Shown one piece after another: positions 49,867 to 61,465 of a stretch of 64,000 nucleotides of DNA. The notes under the pieces are model-generated. The model made no database searches. It saw only the letters and a program-made list of their open reading frames with translations, and was not told the origin of the DNA. Positions within the stretch are counted from its first letter, which is position 1, and each line of letters opens with the position of its first letter. The stretch lies in assembly GCA_963082975.1 (NCBI GenBank), contig OY720347.1, positions 16,288,225 to 16,352,224 on the forward strand, written 5' to 3'. Source of the DNA: Labia minor. Its lineage: Eukaryota > Arthropoda > Insecta > Dermaptera > Spongiphoridae. Position numbers and translations under genes: made by a program.

Positions 49867-50510
49867 ACCGACCGACGATAGTAAGGGAGGTATTGTTTTC
49901 ACACCAAATTTCACATGTGGAGATTTTTACATATCTCCACGAATCATGCATTTTCTTAACAGAAAAAAGTAGTTTTAGCATGATGTCTGTCCGTCCGTCT
50001 GTCCGTCTGTCCGTCCGTATAGATGTGTACAGCCTGAACGGCTTAACGGATTTTGATGAAATTTGGTATATTTACTTAATGCATCAGTGGGATGAATTGA
50101 TCAACTTTTGGTGCAAATCCGGAAACCGGAAGTGGTAGTATTAACGATCGACGATAGAAAGGGAAGGGTTATTTTCACACCAAATTTCACATGAGATTTT
50201 TTTTTATATATCACTACAAATCATGCACTTTGTATTGGTTTTATCCTCGAGAAAAATCATATTTATTAGTTTTTTCTTGATTTAAAATTATATGACGTCA
50301 TCCAGCCATTCATGACGTCACAGCCTGGTCTTGCATATATATTATAAATAAAATAAAATTAAAAATGTTTATATTTATTATTTATGTATCCATATCTGTT
50401 TTTATTAAATTAATAGATATATGAAAATTATTTGAAATTGTTTCTGTAGCTGGAAATTAATTTATTTCAAACCGTCGGTCGGTTCGGACCTGGCCACAGG
50501 TCAACTTTTT
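49867..50510 (+). mobile_element. HINE-like family B, full-length reference copy
   Basis: Complete unit of 644 bp. 5' ACCGACCGACG; (GTCC/GTCT)n at 49987-50020; 'ggcttaacggattttgatga'; CCGGAAACCGGAAGTGG; two CRE palindromes TGACGTCA at 50293-50300 and 50313-50320; internal inverted motif CGTCGGTCGGT at 50473-50483; hairpin GACCTG-GCCA-CAGGTC at 50487-50502; terminal AACTTTTT. No protein is encoded. Confidence 0.9.
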
Positions 50511-50716
50511 TACTATTTTATAAACCTGTTAGTATTTTTACAAATTAAATTTTTAATTATTGTTTTCTTTTCAAAATTATCATGGAGTCTATAATAGGCA
50601 AGATGCTAAAAAGAGGCGATTTTGTTTTTTGTTTTTTTTTGCTCTTCACCATGGGGTAATATCAACTTACACAAAAATATTTTGGGGTAATGATATTAAA
50701 AAAGTTCCCCGATCTC
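50511..50716. mobile_element. hAT MITE, truncated, adjoining the family B copy
   Basis: Reverse-sense relative of 6703-7005 ('gcaagatgctaaaaagaggcga', 'atggggtaatatcaacttac', 'aaaagttccccgat'), ending in ...CGATCTCTG. The portion that would precede 50511 is missing, replaced by family B. Confidence 0.7.
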
Positions 50717-51899
50717 TGAATTAAATTAACATAATGGTAAAAATATTTGCAAATGAATCATATCTTTAAACTTATATATATGTAGAGAGAGAGAGAGTAT
50801 AGAAAATTAATGACTATTATTACTTAATGTTAATGAATAAAGAATATTTATATATATAATCAAATAGTGATTACTTACTATCAATCACACATCCAAGTCG
50901 TCTTGCTTTATTCACTGCACAAAGTAAACTAAATAAAAAATATATTTTCTTTTAATCTTTCTTTATCATTTTCCCATGAAATGGCCCGAATGAAAAATAT
51001 TTTAACCACATAAATTATTTTGAGGAAATTCGTTCTCTAGAAATTCTTATTTTTATATTACCAATATTATTAATATTTATATATTTTTTTAATTTAATTT
51101 AATATGTGACTGAGACAAAATTAGGAAAAAAAAATTTAAATAAAAATTTTTAGTTAATGGTGAGTGAAACTCATAGGTTATATGTATATTATTACTTTTT
51201 AATTATAAAATATGTGAAATTAAATTATAAAAAAAAAATTGAAAAATTAAATTAACTTCCTAGTTCCTTGTCTTTCCCGGTAAAGATCAGTAGGAATTTT
51301 CCAGATTATTTTTATTGTTTTAATTTTTAATGTTACAGCTTAATGTATTTTTAGATCATATTATTTTTAATTAAATTTATAATTAACTATCAATTTCACT
51401 TTTAAATATACAATAGTTATTACTCTATTATTTGTTATATTATTTTCTGATCATTATGATGATGAAATGTATTTTTATTTGAACTAAATTTTGATTTATA
51501 TATTATTTAATGTTCCAATGCATAAATATATTATATACTAACATATATATATATATGTAAGAGCACTCCTGAGTATTTAGAAAGCAACACACTGTGGATT
51601 TATTTAACAACATTATATATATATATATATTTAATAAGATAGAATGTGATTTAAACCTTTTTTTAATATTATCTAATTTTTTCTCAATCAAAGTACGAGA
51701 GCGGATCAATATGTCTGTGCTTTTTATAATTTCCTGTCTCTTAAATGAAATAGCAACAGTGCACCAGATAGCAGGCAACTATCAGCTGACTCCTGTCGAA
51801 ATTTAAACTAGCTGGGTCTTTTAATTTTTATTTGACATTCATTCATAGCAGACTAGCTCATGATTTGTGAAGGAAAATGAAAAAAGTGAATTTCCATGA

Positions 51900-52205
51900 A
51901 AATCCATGTTTTTGGATACGAATTGCCCTATTCTCTGGATTTAGCCCCGTGTAACTATTTCTTGTCTCCAAACCTGATAAAATGGCTCGGCGGAAAGAAA
52001 TTTGACTCCAACAATGAAATCATCTCACAAACAAATCTATTTTGATGTCCACAAATCTTATTCTTTGGAAAGAATGAACAAATTGGAGACACGTTGGACG
52101 AAGTGTATAGAATTCAAAGAAGACTATGTTGAACATAAAATAATTTTTTTCCAAATATCAGCGTTTCATTGGAAAAGTCACGGACTTATTGACCTTCTCT
52201 CGTAA
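51900..52205 (+). pseudogene. mariner transposase C-terminal relic
   Basis: Reads LPYSLDLAPCNYFLSPNL, the third catalytic motif of mariner with Asn in place of the final Asp, then KWLGGKKFDSNNEIISQTN. A frameshift near 52040 follows, then SYSLERMNKLETRWTKCIEF and KEDYVEHK, typical of the mariner C-terminus. The open frame ends with TAA at 52203-52205. No terminal repeats were found. Confidence 0.75.
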
Positions 52206-53074
52206 TTATCTCAAGTCATATAAATTAAAATATTTATTTAGTTGAATTTTCCACATGTTCTCTCTCTCTTTCTATATATATATTCACAGAATTGTAACGT
52301 GATTAAATAATTTTTCCAGAAGAAATTTGAGCATTCTAGAAATAATTATGATATCTATGATTAATATTTAATAGATTTGACTATTTTATTTAATTTGTTT
52401 TTAGTGTTATTGGAAGTAGGAACCCATATTTCTTGTCAACAAAACATATATTCTAACACACAATCAGCCAAATAAACAAAAACTCGACAGTTTATTATAT
52501 ATAAATAATAGACAAATACTGAAAATGAAACAAAAACCAAAGAAATTTTGAGAATAATGATTTACTCCTATTATTTAATACAATTTAATTTCTATAATAA
52601 AACTGACTGAAAAAGGACGATGAAAAAAAAATAAACAGTAAGAAATGTGTTAAAAATCCTGAACTATTCTAAGAGAATTTCTTGATAAATTTGACCGGAA
52701 AAAGAGGAGCCGGATACTAGAGTACACACCTCTCTCTCTCTCCTTCTATCAAAATTATTTAACAGGTTTAATATTAAGTTATTAAAAATAATAATTATTT
52801 TATTTATTTTTAACTAATTTCTTAATTATATTCTTAGAGTTGAAAATTTAAATAAATAATACCTAGGTCAAATACAATATATATATATATAATTTAGAAT
52901 CTTTATTTATCTTTTTGGCATTGGTTAATAGCCTATATTTACAATAAGTTTTTTCATTTCTTTTTTTTTTTGTTATTAACTACTCTCATTTTAATATTTT
53001 TTTAAATTTAAGGATTTTGATAATCTATTCTTTGTCAATTTTAATTAACTTTTTACCATAAATATTATTTAAAT

Positions 53075-53418
53075 CAGAGGTTTCCAAAATGGTCTATATC
53101 GACCTACAAGGGGTCTACGGCAGCGAATAAAATTTAGGGGTCCATGAAATGAAAATGAGGGTCTACGATAGTGGATCTCAAGCCTATTTACTTACATTAT
53201 ACTATCTTATAATTCAATTCAATATGACTCTAAAAAAAAAATAAATAAATTGTTTTTCCGATATGGCTCTTAAAACATTTTTGATTTTTCAATAAGGCTC
53301 TAAAAAAAAGGTAAAAATTTTTTACAAAAAAAAATCAATTTAGGGGTCTACCCAAAACCGAAAAACATGGAAAAACATGGCAAGGGGTCTTCGACACAAA
53401 AAAGTTTGGGAACAGAAG
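53075..53418 (-). mobile_element. hAT MITE with 8-bp target duplication
   Basis: ATTTAAAT (53067-53074) and CTTTAAAT (53419-53426) flank ends CAGAGGTTTCCAAAA and (reversed) CTTCTGTTCCCAAAC. The inside is full of 'aggggtcta' and 'ggctctaaaaaaa' motifs and is shared in reverse with 3880-4260. The minus open frame 53335-53553 crosses its end and is not a gene. Confidence 0.75.
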
Positions 53419-53599
53419 CTTTAAATAAACTTTCCAGAGGAATCGAAAGTTCCATATTGCTATTATTAAGATCAAATCAGTTTTTCTAAAACATATAAAA
53501 CAACATACTATAATAAATAATAATAATAATAATAATAATTTTATGATGTCCATACAAATGTCTTAGTATAAATTCCAATAGGTTCAAAATGTTATAATT

Positions 53600-53631
53600 A
53601 CCGACCGACGATAGTAAGGGAGGTATTGTTT
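53600..53631 (+). mobile_element. HINE-like family B, isolated 5' end
   Basis: The first 32 bp of family B (ACCGACCGACGATAGTAAGG, then GAGGTATTGTTT) followed by unrelated AT-rich DNA. An aborted or deleted copy. Confidence 0.65.
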
Positions 53632-54190
53632 TATTATTTATTATTTTAACAATTTCATATTGGACTTGAATCCTTAAAAACTTAAATTAATTACTTAATT
53701 TTTTTTTTAAACTTGATACCTTAATTTTTAAACTTGATACCTTAATTATTCTGTTGCTTAATTTTAATATCTTTTATTATCAATTTGTATTAAGTGGTAG
53801 CTTAATAAATCTGTTCAAAATTAAATATCTACACTTTGAAAATTGGATCAAGTCATTTAGCAACGATGTCATCCGTTGATTTGACGAATGACATCCTGTC
53901 ATGCATCAGGGATTTAGGATTCATTTCAGTTGCTTCAAACTGTCTTAAAGAACATCACTTATTAAAATACAAAAAAAAGCAAAACAAAATTGTAATCATT
54001 GTTAAATCGTTAAAGAAATATAAGCAAATATTTTATAGAACCCTCCATTCATACAATCAGTGGATATTTATCTATTGTTTTTAATTCTTTTTTTCTATTT
54101 TTTAAAATGATAAAATATTATATATTAAATAGTATATTTTTGATATAATATTAATTTTAAACTATCATACATTCCAAAAAAAAAAAAAAA

Positions 54191-54328
54191 TTAACACGTT
54201 GACTGCCAACTACGAGATATCTCGGAGATTGCGTTCTGTTCTAGGTCGCCAACTACGAGTTATCTCGAATTTGTTTTTCTAGCCATTTTTGTGCAGCTAC
54301 GATTATACTCGGCATATAACAGTGTTAA
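54191..54328. mobile_element. Possible piggyBac-type MITE
   Basis: TTAA at both ends (54191-54194 and 54325-54328). Inside are CACGTTGACTGCCAACTACG at the left and CACTGTTATATGCCGAG reading in from the right, loosely inverted, plus an internal repeat 'cgccaactacgag.tatctcg'. TTAA duplication and a GACTGCC-like terminus fit piggyBac relatives. The length is 138 bp with the TTAA sites. Confidence 0.5.
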
Positions 54329-55040
54329 TATCAATAGGTGGCTTCTGGGAAAAGCACAAAAAATATGAATGTATGAACAGAAAAAAAAAGAATAAAAAAA
54401 TACTTATACAATTCTTATTATTAATAAATTTCCGTTTTATTATTATATATTGGATATTTATACTCAATTTTCTCCAGATAATTAATTGGGTAATTCATTG
54501 TTGTCAGTCCAGAACTAAAACTAAATGCAATTTCCGTTCATTTTAAAAGTTTTTCCTATGATTTCATCAAAGTTTAGATATGAGGTAATTAAAGAACAAG
54601 TGAAAAATCTTCAGATTTGTTACTCAACCCCTAACCTCTACATCATTTAATACAAATTAAGAGATCTAGTTTCCTTTGAAAAAAAAAAAAAAACGTTAAG
54701 TTAAAACTAAAAAAAAAAAAATTATAATTGAGCAATGTCTTGCGTATCACATTAAATTCCGTAAAAAATAAACTGAAGTTAATGTCATTTCACAAATTAA
54801 CACTTCTAGACACCTCGTCATTCCTATTCAAATTCATCCTAGAAATGACATGAAATTAAATGATTAAATTAACCGGATCTTTTTGTCATTTAATCGATTA
54901 ATCTTAATCTACCTTTGAATAAAATAGTTAATCAATTATTATTGCTTTCATTTAATAATTCAAAATTAATATATATATATATAATCAAAATGGTTTCTCT
55001 TATAACTAACTTTGTTAGTTATATTTTATAATTTTTAGAA

Positions 55041-55658
55041 CAGGGGTCGCCAAAGTGGTTTATATAGATCCCCAGGGGTCTATTTAACACCAGTAGGGGT
55101 TGATTTGACCCAAGGGGTCGAATGAGGGACTCGAAGGAAAAATAGTTCTTAAACTACGCTTTGTTGATTTGGAAAAAATCGACATCCCTGATTGGATTTT
55201 TCGGCGCAAATTGATATCGTCGATATCAACTTGCAAGATGAGGTTGCTGAACTATTGTCGGATCTTCAAGCAAAAACGCTTATTAAAAATTTGACAATAC
55301 ATAAATTTTGGATGAATATAAATATAATGGAAAAATATGTTAAACTTTAATAGCTCAGCCATTTCAATTTTTAACTAAAAACAGAAATAAATTAAATCTG
55401 GAGCTTCGAGGGGATTTACGGTTAAAATTGACTAATTTTGAACCCTATAAAGCAAACTTGGCCAAGAAACACCAGGCATACCCATCTCATTAAGAAGTAA
55501 AAAATCTGTAGCTTCTTTACTTATTGTTTTTGATTTATTAAATTTTAAATTAATAGATAGTTTTATTTTAATTACCTCAAAATTACTTTTAAGGGGGTCG
55601 ATAGAGATTTCTAAAAATTATATAGGGGTCGATGATCAAAAAAGTTTGGCGACATCTG
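55041..55658 (+). mobile_element. Deleted hAT element with transposase remnant
   Basis: 8-bp flanks TTTTAGAA (55033-55040) and CTTTAGAA (55659-55666). Termini CAGGGGTCGCCAAAGTGG and (reversed) CAGATGTCGCCAAAC. Plus-strand frames give hAT transposase pieces: DLEKIDIPDWIF, DIVDINLQDEVAELLSDLQ, NLTIHKFWMN, and the C-terminus LELRGDLRLKLTNFEP ending HQAYPSH with TAA at 55491-55493. The catalytic N-terminal part, and the region between the pieces, are deleted. Confidence 0.85.
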
Positions 55659-55998
55659 CTTTAGAAAGAAGATGGTACATTTTGACGAAAAAAATTAATA
55701 CTAATTGGAAGTAATTGTAAGTAATGTAGATATTTTCAAGGATTATTTATTATTAGTGTTTAAAAAATTAATAAAATTAGTAGTTTTTAAAAAAAAAAAG
55801 ATTAAACCGTTGTAAAATAATTTTAAAATATCTCCATCATGGGATGAGTATAAATTAAAATTTTCAAATATATACTTAATTTAAAAACATGTTTCATTTA
55901 AAAAATTAGTATCAAAACAAATAAATTTATTATCTTTATTTTAATTATTATTTTATTATTTTATTTTAATTTTTGTGATATGTTAATTTTATTAACCA

Positions 55999-56430
55999 GT
56001 ATGATGAAATTTGGTATACGGGCATTATTCAAAATTCGTAGTTTTCTATCAACTTTTGAGAAATGTTGCTCAACCGGAAGAGGGTCATTACCTACCAAGT
56101 TTTCATTTTTTTCCTCTAAAGTGAGCGTAAAAATAAAGATAGATGTTTGATAGTTTTTCACATGATGAAAAATTGTATAAAACTGCTATATATAGAATTT
56201 CAGCTTGATTGAATCGCTGAAAGTACCAGAATTAATTTTTAACACTGCAAATCTCAAGACGTGGTGCCATCAATAAAGAGCAAAACAAACATGCGCTGGT
56301 TTAATAAATATTATTTATTAATTTTAATTTATTATTTATAATTGATTAAATTTAATTTAAATATAATAATATATGTTATTTAATCCAATTGAAATTTCGA
56401 GATAGTCGAGTGGAGACACTCCAGCTTATT
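55999..56430 (+). mobile_element. HINE-like family A, 5'-truncated copy
   Basis: Begins inside the family at 'atgatgaaatttggtatac' and runs to the 3' end with the internal inverted motif CGAGATAGT, hairpin GAGTGGAGACACTC and GCTTATT. It includes ACCGGAAGAGG. The minus open frame 55961-56161 is repeat sequence. Confidence 0.85.
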
Positions 56431-56499
56431 TTTTAAATGAAATGAATTTAAATAAGGAATTTAATGAATTTTAAAACTAAAATGATTTTTTTGATTATC

Positions 56500-56930
56500 G
56501 GAATATAAAAGTAAACTAAAGTGAATCAACTTTGTTTGATCTTGATTTATCTCGTTATTAGCTTGTTGGTTGGTTTATGCCTAATCTATTTCGTCTATAA
56601 CTCGGAATAATACGATTCGTGGTTTGTTTTGTTTATAGCCGTATTAATAACACCATGTTCTTTCGGATTTGCTCTAGTTATTCGCAGCTAAATTGATGAG
56701 TGGCTTGTTGGTTGGTTGTCGTTCGAGATTGAAGATGAAGAATGGCCAGGTACGAATGCGATGGACGTGTTGTCTCCCAGAAGGGCCTTGGCATTGACTG
56801 ACCCTGAAACGTGATCTAGGTCGGCGGCGTCTCTCTCGAAATAATAACTGGGCGACAACAGCAAGTGCTGTTAGCTGAGTGATGTGGTTTGCAATCACAG
56901 ATCAGTCAAACAACCACAAACAAATCTTCT
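56500..56930. other. GC-richer patch, possible PIF/Harbinger fragment
   Basis: Clearly richer in G+C than its flanks. Contains GCTTGTTGGTTGGTT twice (about 56562 and 56702) and CAAACAACCACAAACAAA near the right end. The minus-strand frame 56674-56898 includes AVVAQLLFRERRRRPRSRF, which resembles the Arg-rich N-terminus of Harbinger-type nucleases, but there is no catalytic domain. An unrelated non-coding explanation is equally possible. Confidence 0.25.
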
Positions 56931-57325
56931 TCACTTTTTTTTTCTTGATTATTTATCATGATTGAAAAATAGTATTATTTTTTTTCAGAGGACGGATTTA
57001 ATTTCTAATGAATTTTAAAAAATTTATTGAAAAAAATAATGAATAAAATCAATTAACATTAGAAGAGAGACCTTAATGGATTAACGGTTATCATTATTTT
57101 AGAAAAACCAGTTTCAAATTAAAAATTAACAGAATTATTAATTAAAACACTTTGGTTTATTAGATTGTAATAAAAATAATTTTTTTTCCCAATACTAAAA
57201 GAACAAATTAAATTAAAAAATTATTAAAAAATAGATCGAACTGATTAATGATGAAAATGGTTAAAATAATTTATAATTATGATTAATATTTTTCATTAAA
57301 AGTTATATTTCTAGGGAATTAGATA

Positions 57326-57681
57326 CAGTGCCGGATTAAGGAATTTTCGGGCCCTAAGCAAGGACGGAATTCCGGGCCCCCACCAATAAAATAACATAAA
57401 ATCTATTATTTATTTTATTTTTTATTTAAAAAAATTATTATTGAAGAGTACTTTTTTGAAATAATATAGCAGGGATGGGCACACTTGGTGATACTTAGAG
57501 CTTGAAAAATCGTGATCGCAAAATCATTTTACTTTTTTTTAGAACCATATTGAAATTTTTTTAAAAAAGTCGAGAATATTTAAAAGTCTGATCGCAAAAG
57601 TGAATGTGAAAAGTGATTTTTTGAACCGTTTTACAGGCCCTAGGCAGTTGCCTATTCTGCCTAGGCCTAAACCCGCCCCTG
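57326..57681. mobile_element. hAT MITE containing a second hAT MITE
   Basis: Outer ends CAGTGCCGGATTAAGG and (reversed) CAGGGGCGGGTTTAG, with flanks ATTAGATA (57318-57325) and ATTATATA (57682-57689), 7 of 8 identical. Inside, from about 57469, CAGGGATGGGCACACTTGG opens a second hAT-type sequence whose core matches 5510-5884. Confidence 0.75.
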
Positions 57682-57850
57682 ATTATATATAAATTTTCTT
57701 TATTTAAAATAGCATTAGAGATTTATTGCTATATATTTATTATTAGTTCAAATAGTATTAATTAAGTATCAAAATATAATTTATATGTGTAAAAACATAT
57801 AAATATGTATTAATGAAACATGATTAAATAAAGTAGAAAACAAGAAAAAA

Positions 57851-58458
57851 TTAGCTGGAGTGTCTCCACTCGACTATCTCGCAATATGAATTGGATTAAA
57901 TAACATAATATATTATATTTAAATTAAATTTAATTAATTATAAATTATAAATAATAAATAATAAATATTAAACCAGCGCATGTTTGGCTTTTTGTTGATG
58001 GCACCACGTCACGTGTTGGCGCGTGAGATTTGCAGTGTTAAAAAATTAATTCTGGTAATTTCAGCGAATCAATCAAGCTGAAATTCTATATATAGCAGTT
58101 TTATACAATTATTAATCATGTGAAAAATTATCAAACATATATCTTTATTTTTACGGTCACTTTAGAGGAAAAAAAATCAAAACGTTGTAGGTAATGACCC
58201 TCTTCCGGTTGAGCTACATTTCTCAAAAGTTGATAGAAAACTATGAATTTTGAATAATGTCCATGTACCAAATTTCATCATTCTAGCTCAAACCGTTTTT
58301 GCGTAATCTTGCCTACATACACACACACAGACACACACACACAGACATTTTTCTCAACCTTAGTGAAAATGATTCAGGAACCTTCAAAACGTATAAAAAC
58401 ATCAAAATCTCAACATCGAAAATTTTCGTGATCGCAATACTATCTCTGGCGAGATAGT
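57851..58458 (-). mobile_element. HINE-like family A, full-length reference copy
   Basis: Reverse orientation. Its 5' terminus (right end, 58458 inward) is the hairpin ACTATCTC-GCCA-GAGATAGT followed by ATTGCGATCACGAAAATTTT. Next come a (GT)n-type microsatellite (58319-58350), 'acgcaaaaacggtttgagct', CAACCGGAAGAGG, an E-box-containing GTCACGTG segment, and the internal inverted motif ACTATCTCGC. The 3' hairpin GAGTG-TCTC-CACTC lies near 57858-57871. Confidence 0.9.
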
Positions 58459-58545
58459 AAAAACATGTGTCATTTAATTAAATTTATTTTTAACATATAT
58501 ATATATATATATATTCATTATATTTATTTAAAAACATCTGGGAAT

Positions 58546-58922
58546 GCGCAAGCTTGCATTGCCAAAACGAACTTAAGTTCGGATTAATTTAAGTTATAAA
58601 TAAGTCAAGATTAAATATAAATATTATTGAATATTTTTATTTATTAGTGTTATAAATAAAAATATTAATAAATTTTTTTTTATGTTCACTGGAATCGATG
58701 ATTGTCACGAATAAATATAAATGACGTCACTATAATAATAAATATTAAAAATTTCAACTTTGGACGCCATTTTGACCATGTTCCCGAGGGGGTATCAAAA
58801 AATGAAAGGCACTTTACATTACTACTTTTCGATGCTCTTTCCGAGTCTGAATTTCAAATTTTGAGTTTGATGTCGGTCAGAACGACAGACTGAACGATTT
58901 TATAAACTCACTTAAGTTCGTT
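58546..58922 (-). mobile_element. HINE-like family J
   Basis: Reverse orientation. The 5' motif AACGAACTTAAGT (complement at 58910-58922) is repeated inverted at 58566-58578. Beyond it lies a short hairpin AATGC-AAGCTTGC-GCATT (58546-58563 region). A decayed GTCTGTC-type repeat is visible at 58875-58890. It has the same layout as A, B and C with unrelated termini. The plus open frame 58702-58893 is within it. Confidence 0.6.
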
Positions 58923-60707
58923 GAAAATGGATAATCAAAAAAACATTTTAATAAAAACAAACATTAAATAAAATTTATTTTTATTTTTCTATTTTTGATA
59001 CTACTTAATAAAAGGGGTAATTATTGTTTAAAATAATTATTTAATTAATTACATCCACAGAAAAGTGATGAAATGATACATTAATTAAATAATTTCAAAT
59101 ATAATTTAAGAAAAGATAAATTAAGATATTTTTTTTTGTATTCTCTCTAAACATAATTCTCCATTTGATCTATTTTATAATAGTGAAAGTAAAAATAAAA
59201 ACAAAAAAAAATAATAATAATACAAATCATCATCATCATTAGCAAATGAAAAGAAGAAGACTTGTTGAAGAACAATATGTTCTGATCATCCCCAAATTGC
59301 CCCCTTCCCCCATCTCGAAATTTAATTTGTGATTTTTTTTATGATAAATAATAATCCACTCATGAGAAAATGGTTGTTTTAATGAAAATAAAGACAACTT
59401 TCTAAATATTGAATGAAAAAAATGTATTGTTTTAGTGATAGAAAATATTCTCAGGGAATATTTAAAAATGCATATCCCCAATGGCAATTGGAAAAGTTTT
59501 TTTTTATTTAATTTTTTTATTGTCAATATTATAAATAAATAAATGCTTTTAAATATTTATATTAAATCAAATAATAAACAAATAAATAATTTTACTTATT
59601 GATTTGTGGTTAATCATTAATAGAGCAGAAAATATGAATTTATTTATTAATCAACATAAAAAAAAATATATTCAATAAACTTTTCTCTACTTTCTCCTTC
59701 ATAAACAGAATTTTGATTCTGTGTATTAATAGATAAGATTTTTTTGTAAATAAATTTGATTAGTAAGATTTCTTTTAAACTCGTTAAAAATCAATGGACG
59801 AGGAAATTATTTTTTAACCCACAAATGAAATGATTACTCAATAAACTATAATAAACTATAATAGATGTGTATGGAATTATAAAATCCTTTATAGTTCTAT
59901 TAATATTTATTTATCGATCTGTCAACTGAAAAGTTCATGGCAACATGACATTACATCAACCGACCTTATCATGAACCACCTCCATCCAATATCTATCCTA
60001 CCTTAATTTCCTCATCTATGTTTTTTTTTTGTCGAGTTGGTTTTCTTATAATCAATAATCAATCAACATTTCTTTCTCCATTTAAGACGATAATATTTAA
60101 AAATAATTAAAACCAATCTTTAAAATAAAATTTAATAATCTTTAATTTTTTAATTGATTTTCCTTTTTTCTTGTTAATTTTTTTTTTAAATAATAATTTT
60201 ATATATAAAAATTAATTAGATTTATTTTCTTTATATATTTCTGAAATTATTTCCATTAATTAATCATATTTGTATTAAATTAATCATTTATTCGTTAACT
60301 GCCACGACTTGGGTGCTCTTTTGGAAAAAAATAGTCGACAGAAAAAAAATATTCGTATACTTCGTGAACGTGATAAGATTATATTTTTGATTATGAAATT
60401 CGTAATGCATTAAATCACAAAAAAATTATTAAATATTCTCTTTTAAATTATAATATATATCATACATGCCATATAATATATTTATTTAAATTCAGATTAT
60501 CTAATTTTCAATGAAATATGATCATAAAAATCAACTTATAATTTGAAATGAGAAAGTGTAAAATAAAATGATAGTACAAATACTGTAAATTATTATAATT
60601 AAATTTTCATAATTATTTTTCTTAATAATGAATGCAAATCAAATTAGATAGATTGCTTTTTATAAAATGAAAAAAAGATACATTACTTCAGTCTCTTTAA
60701 ATAATAA

Positions 60708-60710
<3 letters not shown>

Positions 60711-60738
<28 letters not shown>
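60711..60738. repeat. (AT)n microsatellite
   Basis: Uninterrupted AT run. Confidence 0.9.
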
Positions 60739-60918
60739 GGAAAGTTGAATTTCTCATTTTCTAATAGGATATCACTGGATTCATCATTGCAGAAACAGAA
60801 GATAAATAATTGATATAATCTTACTTTTAACATTTATTCTTTAGATAAATTTATGATATTGTGAATTTATTGGACGTAGAAATTAATTTATATATGTATT
60901 ATGTGTATTATAAATATA

Positions 60919-61465
60919 CAAAGAGTGTCTAAAAAGTTCGGTGAATGGTATGATAAAAACATAAAAAGAGAATGTTAATTGTAAATATACCTTTATTAAC
61001 CTTCAAAATATTCTCCACTTGCCACAACCTACTTGTGACAACGTTCGTATAACGCTTGAAAACTGTTGGAGAAGACTTAAGGTTGAATCGTTCACAGAAT
61101 AGCCGTCACAACGTTCAGGCCGGCAATCCACAAGCAGGACACCAGAAAACACTACTTATTGTGTCTTTGCTAATACCCAATTCTTCGTCTATTAGTCGCA
61201 GAGTCAATCGCCGGTCTTTTGTTAGAATATTTCGTGTTTTCTGGTGTCCTGCTTGTGGATTGCCGGCCTGAACGTTGTGACGGCTATTCTGAGAACGATT
61301 CCACATCAAGACTTCTCCAACAGTTTTCAAGCGTTATACGAACGTTGTCAGAAGTGGGTTGTGGCTAGTAGAGAGTATTTTGAAGGTTAATAAAGGTATT
61401 TATAATTAACATTCTCTTTTTATATTTTTATCATACCATTCACCGAACTTTTTAGACACACCTCG
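60919..61465. mobile_element. mariner-derived foldback with arms of about 230 bp
   Basis: TA flanks (60917-60918, 61466-61467). The left arm 60919-61152 and right arm 61234-61465 are nearly perfect inverted copies, starting near GTGTCTAAAAAGTTCGGTG. The 81-bp centre reads on the minus strand LTKDRRLTLRLIDEELGISK, the first helix-turn-helix region of a mariner-type transposase; the arms carry the preceding transposase start and terminal repeat. Because of the palindrome both strands show near-identical 71-codon open frames, which are not genes. It lies 455 bp before exon 3. Confidence 0.85.

Noticed and set aside
49487-50138. Two near-identical 81-codon open frames
   Set aside because: They lie inside two copies of HINE-like family B and include the (GTCC)n run read as PSVHPSV/PSVRLSV. 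Similarity reflects repeat DNA, not protein.
54289-54546. 85-codon plus open frame
   Set aside because: Starts inside the TTAA-flanked MITE and is then Lys/Ile-rich AT sequence.
61056-61330. Two 71-codon open frames on opposite strands with the same sequence
   Set aside because: They are mirror images produced by the mariner foldback palindrome.
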